A stretch of 29,128 nucleotides of DNA from Nitrospira sp. SG-bin1 (GTDB taxonomy: Bacteria > Nitrospirota > Nitrospiria > Nitrospirales > Nitrospiraceae). This document shows, one piece after another, positions 22,823-29,128 of the stretch. Below the pieces are notes generated by a model. That model worked only from the letters and a program-made list of their open reading frames with translations. It ran no database searches and was not told the origin of the DNA. A program made the translations under genes and the position numbers. The stretch covers positions 1-29,128 of the forward strand of contig LVWS01000028.1 in assembly GCA_002083365.1 (NCBI GenBank), given 5' to 3'. Position 1 is the stretch's first letter, and each line of letters starts with the position of its first letter.

Positions 22823-24223
22823 CTACACGGTTTCAAACGGAGAAGCAATGCCTCGGTAGGGTACAGGAGGAGTGGAAGACGATTCTCCCTCTGTAGACGT
22901 GGTGGCCTGGCTGGCTTCCAGCCAGGGCAGTGCGGTGAGGGTATTCCACTTGGCACAGCCGCGGCACCGTCCCGTCCATTCGACGGATTCCAGCTGACAC
23001 TGGGTGCAGATATATGGAACGATCACTCGTTTTTTGAAACTGAGGGCTTTCTTCAATTCGACGATGGCTTCCTCAAAGTGCTGCTTGCGCAAGAAGAGAT
23101 TGGCCATGATCTTGTGATAGTCCAATAGATGATCTTGCGGGCCCTCGATCGTCGACAACAGATCGAACGCCTCATCCACCATTTCCAACCGATAGTAGAG
23201 CTTGCCGAGATAGAATTGGAGGACCGGATTGTGCGGGTCCTGCTGCAAGGCCTCCTGATAGACCCGAATGATTTCACTCGGTTCGCCTTGATCCAGATAG
23301 AGTTCTTCCAACCGGTGAAGAATGATGACACTTCGCGTCCGTGAATAGACCTTTTTCAGGATTTCGACGGCGTCCTTGGTTTTGCCCTCGTGAAGCAGAA
23401 TCTCTCCCATGCCGATATAGGCGGGGAGGAAACTGCGGTCCTTCTTGATGGCGCCCCTGAAGTATCGCCGGGCTTTGTCGGGATGCCCACGTTCGAGCAG
23501 CTGCCGCCCGACTTCATACATGCATCCAACCAGCAGGGCTTCTTCCGCCTGTTTCTCCGGGGCGGGAAGATTGGCTTTGATCAAGCGGTGTTGTATCTCC
23601 AACGCATCGCTCCATCGTTCCATGCGGATGTTGAGATTCCGTTTCCGAATGAGCGCCGTCAGATTGTCCGGTTCGATCTTGAGGATTTTTTGCAGCGTTT
23701 GAAGCGCTTCCTCGTAGCGCTTGGCGTCTTCCAGATCTTTGCCCAATTCCAACAGGACTTCGATGTTTCGGTCGTCCACCCGCTGCGCCTGCTGATGAAG
23801 CCGGATGGCTTCAGGAAAATTCTGTTCTGATCGGTAGATGTTCCCCAGCCACAGGAGCGAATCGACGCGATTGGGATCGATGGCCAGCGCCTTTTCCAAA
23901 AGTGAGATGGCCTCCATCGTACGTTTCGACATGAACGCATGGGTTCCGTCTCGGTGGAGCGTATCAACTTTCTCCTTACGACGGAGCAGGCGATTACTGC
24001 GCCAGTTCAAAATCAGGTGTGCGGTTTGCTGCACTCCCACCACAAGGGTCGCGAGGACGGCTCCAAAGGCCATGGAAATCAAGGAGAGGGTGACAGGACT
24101 GAGCTCAAACTCCGTCCCTGGCCCGGTATGGACGACGACGGTTCCGGGATTCAGTTCACGGAAATAACTGTAGATGAACACGCCGGCGCTGATGAAAAAA
24201 ATGGTGGTCAGGAGTTTGAACAT
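22823..24223 (-). CDS. LapA-LapB fusion-like TPR membrane protein
   Basis: A 466-residue inner-membrane protein. Two hydrophobic helices at the N-terminus (about residues 3-20 and 46-70) enclose NPGTVVVHTGPGTEFELSP, an arrangement like the LapA domain (DUF1049). TPR repeats follow (GTHAFMSKRTMEAISLLEKA, LLWLGNIYRSEQNFPEAIRL, YIGMGEILLHEGKTKDAVEI and others). At 406-423 come CTQC and CRGC, the rubredoxin-type zinc ribbon found at the end of LapB (YciM). LapB regulates lipopolysaccharide synthesis by controlling LpxC turnover and in enteric bacteria pairs with LapA. Here both parts appear in one chain. The tail after the ribbon is Ser/Thr/Pro-rich. It follows rsfS by about 207 bp. Confidence 0.75.
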   Translation of the reverse strand: MFKLLTTIFFISAGVFIYSYFRELNPGTVVVHTGPGTEFELSPVTLSLISMAFGAVLATLVVGVQQTAHLILNWRSNRLLRRKEKVDTLHRDGTHAFMSKRTMEAISLLEKALAIDPNRVDSLLWLGNIYRSEQNFPEAIRLHQQAQRVDDRNIEVLLELGKDLEDAKRYEEALQTLQKILKIEPDNLTALIRKRNLNIRMERWSDALEIQHRLIKANLPAPEKQAEEALLVGCMYEVGRQLLERGHPDKARRYFRGAIKKDRSFLPAYIGMGEILLHEGKTKDAVEILKKVYSRTRSVIILHRLEELYLDQGEPSEIIRVYQEALQQDPHNPVLQFYLGKLYYRLEMVDEAFDLLSTIEGPQDHLLDYHKIMANLFLRKQHFEEAIVELKKALSFKKRVIVPYICTQCQLESVEWTGRCRGCAKWNTLTALPWLEASQATTSTEGESSSTPPVPYRGIASPFETV

Positions 24224-24408
24224 GGCCTAGCCGCTTCTTGAAACTACTTTTTTGAAGCCACGAACACTTGATCCCTTGGAAGTCACAGACCGAATCAGGA
24301 TAGCCCGCGGGACGTCCAAAAGCCATCCGGCAAGACGGCAGTGAGCGAAGAGGCGACACGTCGTACTTTTCTCCGCATATTGAGCCTCTGCGCGACGCGA
24401 GAACGGCT

Positions 24409-24433
24409 GGAGGACTTTTTCAACATCCTGCTA
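24409..24433. repeat. Candidate interspersed repeat at the rsfS 3' end
   Basis: CTGGAGGACTTTTTCAACAT continuing to CCTGCTA. From memory, similar GGACTTTTTCAGCATCCTGC sequences recur between genes of Nitrospira genomes; a weaker relative, GACTTTTTCAGC, lies near 3889. Only one good copy is present here, so this is not proven from the window. It overlaps the rsfS stop codon. The gene-free stretch 24224-24430 shows nothing else I can name. Confidence 0.3.
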
Positions 24434-24850
24434 AACCATCTTCCGTGACGCCGCTGTCTGGATCATGTGTTTCTTCGGTGTGGCAGCCGAAGCCGGGGCA
24501 TGGTCGGGAACCGGGATAGACCGTGCGTCGCTCCAGAGCCGCTCAAGGGCATAGTGCGACCGTAGCTCCTGTTTGAAGACATGGGCGACGACATCGCCAC
24601 AGTCTATCAAGACCCATTGGCCCGATGTTGTCCCTTCAAGACTCAAGGGCCGTTGGCCCACGCGGGAGAGTGCATCGACAACGGAATCGGCGATTGCGCG
24701 TGTCTGTCGGTCTGATTCGGCCGACCCAATAACCAGGTAATCGGCGATTGAAGTAAGCGGGGCGACGTGGAGGACCTGGACATCAAGAGCCTTCTTGTCG
24801 AGCATCGCCCTGGCGACGGCGAGAGCAGTGGCCTTAGATGCGCGTGTGAT
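24431..24850 (-). CDS. rsfS: Ribosomal silencing factor RsfS, probable ATC start
   Basis: RsfS binds ribosomal protein L14 and blocks subunit joining when nutrients are scarce. The core is clear: LDKKALDVQVLHVAPLTSIA, DYLVIGSAESDRQTRAIADS, GQWVLIDCGDVVAHVF and ALERLWSDA. The first ATG in frame (24805) would cut off the N-terminal helix of the family. The frame extends upstream as TRASKATALAVARAMLDKKA, which matches that helix. A perfect AGGAGG (24862-24857) sits six bases before an ATC codon at 24850, with no ATG, GTG, TTG or CTG in between. I therefore place the start at ATC, giving 139 residues and a 17-base overlap with nadD. A 25-residue Ala/Pro/Lys tail follows the core. The ATC start is inference; gene identity is secure. 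Confidence 0.85.
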   Translation of the reverse strand: MTRASKATALAVARAMLDKKALDVQVLHVAPLTSIADYLVIGSAESDRQTRAIADSVVDALSRVGQRPLSLEGTTSGQWVLIDCGDVVAHVFKQELRSHYALERLWSDARSIPVPDHAPASAATPKKHMIQTAASRKMV

Positions 24851-25607
24851 TGCGTTCCTCCTGATAAAGGCTATTAGCGAGTATATAGGATTCTACCGAG
24901 GGGGGCAACATATTTGCCAGCGGGAGTCCGTTCCGAACCCTCCATCGTATTTCTGACGCTGAGGTCGGACAGGGGGGGAGAGCCAGGCAGGTGATCCCCG
25001 GACAGGAAGGAATGAGGATGTCGTGCCGGTTCAGCGCGCCACTGTCGAGCCGGGCGAGGGTCTGTGGATTGAGGCCGGGAAGCAGAGACATCTCGGCCAG
25101 TGCTTGGAACGATCGTTCCGGTCGAGGAACAACCACGAAATGGCAAATCGCCAACAGCTCCTGCGGGTCTTTCCACATCGGGAAATCGAGAAATGCGTCA
25201 AGACCGATGATGAAGAACAGCTCCGTGGCGGACCCATACTGTTGTTGCAACACCCGCACGGTATCGATGGAGTAGGATTTTCCCTTTCGCTGCATTTCAA
25301 TGTCCGATACCCTGAAAAACGGACTGTCCGTGATAGCCAGGCGTACCATGTCGAGGCGAGCCGTGGCCGGAGCCAGGGAGCCGTCCCGTTTGTGGGGCGG
25401 ATCACCGGTCGGGATGAATAGAATCTGGGAGAGCTGCATCCGTTCATGGACGAGACGGGCAATGGTCAGGTGGCCGTTGTGAATGGGATTAAAGCTTCCA
25501 CCCAGTAGTCCGAGGCGTTGTAGAGGTGAGTGCCGGGTGATCGCCTCGCTGAGCGGGCGAAGCGAGGCGAGTGCTGGGTTCCGAGGCTCGGGACTAGAAG
25601 AATTCAT
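24834..25607 (-). CDS. nadD: Nicotinate-nucleotide adenylyltransferase NadD
   Basis: A 257-residue enzyme that adenylates nicotinate mononucleotide in NAD synthesis. The nucleotidyltransferase signature GLLGGSFNPIHNGHLTIARL is present, as are FIPTGDPPHKR, KSYSIDTVRVL, FFIIGLDAFLDFPMWKD and PTSASEIRWRVRNGLPL. About 30 extra residues precede the catalytic signature. No other ATG, GTG or TTG lies in that stretch, so the extension is probably real or the true start is also non-standard. It lies between proB (30 bp upstream) and rsfS (overlapping), as in many bacteria. The rsfS ribosome binding site is inside this gene. Confidence 0.93.
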   Translation of the reverse strand: MNSSSPEPRNPALASLRPLSEAITRHSPLQRLGLLGGSFNPIHNGHLTIARLVHERMQLSQILFIPTGDPPHKRDGSLAPATARLDMVRLAITDSPFFRVSDIEMQRKGKSYSIDTVRVLQQQYGSATELFFIIGLDAFLDFPMWKDPQELLAICHFVVVPRPERSFQALAEMSLLPGLNPQTLARLDSGALNRHDILIPSCPGITCLALPPCPTSASEIRWRVRNGLPLANMLPPSVESYILANSLYQEERNHTRI

Positions 25608-25637
25608 GACTCAGGACTCAGCACGCCAGGCTTGGCA

Positions 25638-26759
25638 CTACAGGATGACCAGATTGTCTCGGTGGATGACTTCCTCGTACTCTTGGGGACCGAACTGGTC
25701 ATGAATGTCCGCCGTCTTGAGCCCTTTCATCTGACGCAATAAGTCGGATGACACGTTCACGAGGCCTTTGGCGAACTCCTTCCCGTCTGCATCGAGACAA
25801 CTGACGGGATCGCCGGCTTCAAATGATCCCGTCACCCGGAGGATACCCGATGCCAGAAGGCTTTTCCCCCGATGGGTCAGGGCATCCACGGCACCCTGGT
25901 CCAGATGGATCTGGCCGCGAGCGCGAAGCGTGAAGGCAATCCAATGTTTACGGCTGTTGAGCCGCCGTTCACGAGCAAGGAAGAGGCTTCCGCCTGGCCC
26001 GCCACCGAGGACCGTCGGGAGAAGCCCGGCTTGCTCGCCATTGAGAATCAACGTCGGAATTCCATATTCCCCCACTTTCTTGGCGGCCCGCAGTTTGGTT
26101 GCCATGCCGCCTGTCCCTTCGAATGTACTGGAAACTCCGGCCAAGCACTCGATATCTTGTGTGATCTCCTCGATCAGCGGAATCAATGTGGCGGACGGAT
26201 TTTTACGGGGGTCTTCCGTATAGAGGCCGTCGACATCGGAGAGAATCACCAATAAGTCGGCATCGGCCAGGTGGGCCACTTCACTGGCGAGGGTGTCGTT
26301 GTCGCCGACTCTGATTTCATCAACTGCGACGGTATCATTTTCATTGATGATCGGCACGATGCCGAAATCAATGAGTGCCGCAAGGGTATGGCGGGCGTTG
26401 AGAAACCGGCGACGGTCAGCGAGATCCTGATGGGTGAGTAGAATCTGCGCCACTTGAGTATGGACGCGTTCAAACGCTTTTTCATAGGCCCACATGAGCC
26501 GACTCTGTCCCACCGCCGCTGCCGCCTGCTTGATCGGGAGACTCTTAGGATACTCCTTCAGCCCCAACTTTTTGATACCGGAGACAATGGCACCGGAAGA
26601 GACCACCAGGACTTCACGACCTTGCGTTCGGAGAGTGGTGATTTCGTCGGCCAATCGTTCAATTTGTAGAGGGCGCAGACCTTCCGCGCGCGAAGCGATT
26701 AGGCTGCTGCCGATCTTGATGATGATCCGCTTGGCTTGTCCTAAGACCCTGTCTCGCAT
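25638..26759 (-). CDS. proB: Glutamate 5-kinase ProB
   Basis: A 373-residue enzyme catalysing the first step of proline synthesis, phosphorylating glutamate. The amino-acid kinase core shows RIIIKIGSSLI, VVSSGAIVSGIKKLGLKE, PIINENDTVAVDEIRVGDND and EGTGGMATKLRAAKKVG. The C-terminal 100 residues are a PUA domain (ALTHRGKSLLASGILRVTGS onward), as in full-length ProB. Its start overlaps the end of obgE by 19 bases and nadD follows 30 bp downstream, forming a co-transcribed housekeeping block. Proline feedback control would act through the kinase domain, as in the family. Confidence 0.95.
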   Translation of the reverse strand: MRDRVLGQAKRIIIKIGSSLIASRAEGLRPLQIERLADEITTLRTQGREVLVVSSGAIVSGIKKLGLKEYPKSLPIKQAAAAVGQSRLMWAYEKAFERVHTQVAQILLTHQDLADRRRFLNARHTLAALIDFGIVPIINENDTVAVDEIRVGDNDTLASEVAHLADADLLVILSDVDGLYTEDPRKNPSATLIPLIEEITQDIECLAGVSSTFEGTGGMATKLRAAKKVGEYGIPTLILNGEQAGLLPTVLGGGPGGSLFLARERRLNSRKHWIAFTLRARGQIHLDQGAVDALTHRGKSLLASGILRVTGSFEAGDPVSCLDADGKEFAKGLVNVSSDLLRQMKGLKTADIHDQFGPQEYEEVIHRDNLVIL

Positions 26760-27766
26760 GGTGCTTTTCGTATATGATCGACCCGTTTCCCAAGGTACGT
26801 GATCAAGTCATCGAGCCCTTTGTTGGCCGCGGAGGAAATCGGCAAGCAGGGATAATTGTTGAGACGGCAATAGGTTTGCAGCTCGGCAAGCCGTTCGCTC
26901 GTACCGATCACATCGATCTTGGTCGGCACGACGGCGAATGGGCGGGTGGCAAGCCCTTCGTCATAAGCGACAAGTTCTCGCCGCAAGGTCTCGAAGCTGA
27001 CGATGGGGTCGTCAGGAGCCCATTCCGAGACATCGACCAAATAAAGCAAGAACGCAGTGCGTTCGATGTGGCGAAGGAACTGGATCCCCAGTCCTTTTCC
27101 TTCGTGAGCACCCTCGATCAAACCTGGAATATCGGCTACGACGAAACTTCGGTCGGATCCCCATCGAACCAGACCGAGATTGGGAATCAGGGTGGTGAAG
27201 GGATAATCAGCGATCTTGGGTCGGGCCGCTGAAATGGCGGCGATGAGGGTCGATTTGCCGGCGTTGGGGAACCCCACCAGCCCGACATCGGCGAGCAGCT
27301 TCAACTCGAGCCGCAAGGATCGTTCTTCACCCGGCGTTCCGGGAGTGCACTTCGTCGGCACCCGATTGACGGAAGTGGCAAAGTTGCTGTTGCCTTTCCC
27401 GCCACGTCCTCCTTGGGCGATGACGGCCGTTTGGCCGTCATCGATGAAATCCGCGAGTAATTCCTTCGTCTGATCGTCATAGACGATGGTGCCGACAGGA
27501 ACAGTGATGGTCAGGTCTTCGCCGGAACGACCCGTGCAATTGGAGCCTCCGCCGTTTCGTCCGTCTTGCGCCTCATAATGGTTCAGGTAACGGAGATCGA
27601 GCAGGGTCGTCAATCGATGAGAGGCTCTCATGATGATGTCACCACCGGCGCCTCCATCACCACCGTCCGGACCTCCGCGAGGCACAAACATCTCCCTCCG
27701 GAAACTGCAGATGCCGTTTCCGCCGCGACCGGCTCGTACCGTGATATGTGCTTCATCGACAAACAT
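26741..27766 (-). CDS. obgE: GTPase ObgE/CgtA
   Basis: A 341-residue essential GTPase for 50S ribosome assembly and stress signalling. The glycine-rich Obg fold covers about residues 1-158 (RGGPDGGDGGAGGDIIMRAS, GGRGGKGNSNFATS). The G domain follows with G1 GFPNAGKSTLIA, G3 VADIPGLIEGAHEGKGLG, G4 VPTKIDV and a G5-like ISSAANKG. The variable C-terminal domain of longer Obg proteins is absent. It lies 118 bp after rpmA, so it may have its own promoter, and overlaps proB. No strong ribosome binding site precedes the ATG. Confidence 0.95.
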   Translation of the reverse strand: MFVDEAHITVRAGRGGNGICSFRREMFVPRGGPDGGDGGAGGDIIMRASHRLTTLLDLRYLNHYEAQDGRNGGGSNCTGRSGEDLTITVPVGTIVYDDQTKELLADFIDDGQTAVIAQGGRGGKGNSNFATSVNRVPTKCTPGTPGEERSLRLELKLLADVGLVGFPNAGKSTLIAAISAARPKIADYPFTTLIPNLGLVRWGSDRSFVVADIPGLIEGAHEGKGLGIQFLRHIERTAFLLYLVDVSEWAPDDPIVSFETLRRELVAYDEGLATRPFAVVPTKIDVIGTSERLAELQTYCRLNNYPCLPISSAANKGLDDLITYLGKRVDHIRKAPCETGS

Positions 27767-27884
27767 GTTCTGTCAACGTTCCGCGGGCGGTATGGCAACG
27801 ACGATGGGAAAGTATACCCGACCCTGACCGGAAGGGGAGAGGGAATTTATCCAGCTGGTTTGGAGCGCAGAGGAGAAAAAAGAA

Positions 27885-28148
27885 TCAGGATTTGGCCGGA
27901 ACAGGATATACGCTGACTTTTCGTCTGCCGCGTCCACCCTCGAACTTCACGACACCGCTCATTCTCGCGAACAGGGTATGGTCTCTTCCCAAGTCCACAT
28001 TGAATCCAGGGAAAAATTTGGTGCCGCGCTGGCGGACAATAATGCTGCCGGCCGTCACGGTCTGACCACCATAGGCCTTCACGCCCAAATACTGGGGATT
28101 ACTGTCGCGACCGTTCCGTGAGGATCCGCCACCCTTGTTTGTTGCCAT
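27885..28148 (-). CDS. rpmA: Large-subunit ribosomal protein bL27
   Basis: An 87-residue component of the 50S subunit near the peptidyl-transferase centre. MATNKGGGSSRNGRDSNPQY, LGVKAYGGQTVTAGSIIVRQ and RGTKFFPGFNVDLGRDHTLF are the canonical bL27 sequence. The N-terminal flexible arm starts directly with ATNKGGG, without the cleaved extension found in Firmicutes. AAGGA lies seven bases before the ATG. It lies 28 bp after rplU, the usual rplU-rpmA pairing. Confidence 0.97.
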   Translation of the reverse strand: MATNKGGGSSRNGRDSNPQYLGVKAYGGQTVTAGSIIVRQRGTKFFPGFNVDLGRDHTLFARMSGVVKFEGGRGRRKVSVYPVPAKS

Positions 28149-28176
28149 GGTAAGTCCTTCTTATGGTCTTAAGGCT

Positions 28177-28491
28177 TTAGGCCGTCGCTATAGCTTTAAT
28201 CAGCAGCTGCGTGAACCCTTGTCGGTGCCCACGGGTCCGGCGATAGTTCTTCCGGCGCTTCTTCTTAAACACGGTAATCGACCGGGTCCGACCCTGCCGC
28301 ACGATTTCGGCGGTTATTTTGGCTCCGTCGATAAAAGGTTGTCCGATCAGAATGCCGGCATCGCCATGAACGAGGCGGACCTTGTTGAGTTCCACCTGAG
28401 CTCCAGCGTCTCCCGAAAGCCGTTCAACCTGAATCGTCGTGCCAGCTTCCACTCGATATTGTTTTCCGCCTGTTTCAACGATCGCGTACAT
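28177..28491 (-). CDS. rplU: Large-subunit ribosomal protein bL21
   Basis: A 104-residue 23S rRNA-binding protein of the 50S subunit. MYAIVETGGKQYRVEAGTTI and VFKKKRRKNYRRTRGHRQGF are the family signatures. I chose the ATG at 28491 because AGAAGGG precedes it and the family begins MYAI; an upstream ATG at 28524 lies on the predicted -10 region and adds 11 atypical residues. First gene of the rplU-rpmA-obgE-proB-nadD-rsfS block, with a near-consensus promoter just upstream. Confidence 0.97.
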   Translation of the reverse strand: MYAIVETGGKQYRVEAGTTIQVERLSGDAGAQVELNKVRLVHGDAGILIGQPFIDGAKITAEIVRQGRTRSITVFKKKRRKNYRRTRGHRQGFTQLLIKAIATA

Positions 28492-28522
28492 ACATCCCTT
28501 CTCCGATCTTAAAGAACGGTTC

Positions 28523-28551
28523 ATTTAACATGGGGATAGAAGAGGTGTCAA
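28523..28551 (-). promoter_or_regulatory. Promoter of the rplU operon
   Basis: On the minus strand TTGACA (28551-28546), a 17-bp spacer, then TTAAAT (28528-28523). Expected transcription start is near 28516, giving a leader of about 25 bases that contains the ribosome binding site. Confidence 0.6.
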
Positions 28552-28590
28552 GCCACACGAGGAACGTCCGAAGATCAGTGATCACACGGA

Positions 28591-28617
28591 GTCCCCTCTT
28601 TAGAGGGCTAGGAGGGA
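28591..28617 (+). promoter_or_regulatory. Hairpin next to a strong Shine-Dalgarno of the PilZ gene
   Basis: CCCTC-TTTA-GAGGG forms a 5-bp stem just before AGGAGGG, the ribosome binding site of the ATG at 28622. The CCCCTC arm could pair with either GAGGG or the Shine-Dalgarno, so it might gate translation. No protein-binding evidence. Confidence 0.3.
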
Positions 28618-28621
28618 GATC

Positions 28622-29050
28622 ATGCCGCCACGTATGCTCAGCGCCAGTATTGCGATAGCAGGCGTTCAGTATTCTTGCGATCCACACGGAGATACCGACC
28701 ATATCATGTCTCACGCCAACAAGTTTGTGATCCGGACCTATCATCGGATTCCTGTTCGCTGTGCCGCGTACTATCTGGGCGGAGATTTCCTCGGAAAAGG
28801 AACGGTGATGAATCTGTGTCGTAACGGCTTCCGTGTCTTGGGCGATCATCAAGTGGTCCCCGGGATGGAACTGGTCGTCCGACTCACCCTTCCCGACACA
28901 GATGAGCCGGTCGAGATCCGGCGCGTCGTTGTTCGATGGGTGCGGGGTCTGTTGTTTGGCGCCAAGGTTGTGACCATGAGCCCGGAGGGAGAAGATCGAG
29001 TCGGAACGTTTCTGAGTGCTCGCCTGCGTGCCTATTGCGCCTCTTCGTAA
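28622..29050 (+). CDS. PilZ-domain protein (candidate cyclic-di-GMP receptor)
   Basis: A 142-residue protein with a single PilZ domain over about residues 38-135. The RxxxR motif is in TYHRIPVRCAAYY. The second motif (D/N)xSxxG appears as NLCRNGFRV, with cysteine in place of serine. The beta-barrel continues as GMELVVRLTLPDTDEPVEIR and VVVRWVRGLLFGAKVV. PilZ domains bind cyclic-di-GMP to control motility, attachment or exopolysaccharide; the serine-to-cysteine change may alter affinity. The start at 28622 is supported by AGGAGGG; an internal ATG at 28706 would give a minimal PilZ protein. It diverges from rplU. The last 78 bases of the window hold nothing I can name. Confidence 0.8.
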   Translation: MPPRMLSASIAIAGVQYSCDPHGDTDHIMSHANKFVIRTYHRIPVRCAAYYLGGDFLGKGTVMNLCRNGFRVLGDHQVVPGMELVVRLTLPDTDEPVEIRRVVVRWVRGLLFGAKVVTMSPEGEDRVGTFLSARLRAYCASS

Positions 29051-29128
29051 TTCTCCATTCAGCCGACAGCACATGGCTCCCGGCCAGTCACTGGTCGGTG
29101 ATGTAATCTTCTCTGTGTAAAAGACGAA

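Noticed and set aside
25608..25621. Tandem GACTCAG GACTCAG before nadD
   Set aside because: Only a 7-bp duplication; no further copies and no obvious role.
28492..28524. Longer bL21 starting at 28524
   Set aside because: That ATG lies on the predicted -10 region, adds atypical residues, and the MYAI start has its own ribosome binding site.
28525..28621. Cyclic-di-GMP riboswitch upstream of the PilZ gene
   Set aside because: No GEMM-type conserved sequence and too little space between the divergent starts.
29061..29105. GGCCA/TGGTC hairpin near the right edge as a terminator
   Set aside because: Short stem and no T-run follows.

Overview
The window looks like a chromosomal segment of a Nitrospira-type bacterium (phylum Nitrospirota). 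This rests on GC-rich coding sequence, gene content and protein flavour, not on a database search. It joins a conserved housekeeping block to a patchy accessory region. No rRNA genes or CRISPR arrays were seen.

Left edge (1-1985): an IS3-family element, cut by the window start, appears to have landed in a tyrosine-recombinase gene, leaving only its C-terminal catalytic part. Next come an AT-richer gene of unknown function and a tRNA-Arg(CCU) gene. This looks like the eroded end of an integrated element at a tRNA. Positions 2036-3782 hold a LexA-like repressor followed on the same strand by two small proteins and a RecA/RadA-like protein with a degenerate Walker A motif, an SOS-type cassette.

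Metabolite uptake (4067-13777): two divergent operons share a 195-bp AT-rich control region. Leftward runs a regulator with an XRE helix-turn-helix fused to a molybdate-binding-type domain, an outer-membrane beta-barrel of the alginate-export family, then modA, modB and modC. Together these could carry oxyanion across both membranes under a ligand-sensing regulator. Rightward runs a sulfonate/nitrate/taurine-type ABC transporter (binding protein, ATPase, permease) and two exported proteins of unknown function. The control region has a near-consensus promoter that should give a leaderless regulator mRNA, and two identical 12-bp palindromes.

Middle (13821-18957): a YdjM-type membrane protein, TrmL, GalE, an AlkB-like dioxygenase whose first iron-ligand histidine is arginine, an exported TPR protein and a small two-helix membrane protein.

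Accessory insert (19086-21709): a large AT-richer TIR-domain protein (zinc ribbon, middle domain, TIR with likely catalytic Glu, unknown C-terminal domain) is a candidate stand-alone defence effector. A zeta-toxin-like kinase and an overlapping 52-aa partner follow directly behind bioB.

Right part (21712-28524, all minus strand): bioB, a LapA-LapB fusion-like protein, and the block rplU-rpmA-obgE-proB-nadD-rsfS. rsfS appears to start at an ATC codon six bases after a perfect AGGAGG. A PilZ-domain gene diverges from rplU at the right edge.
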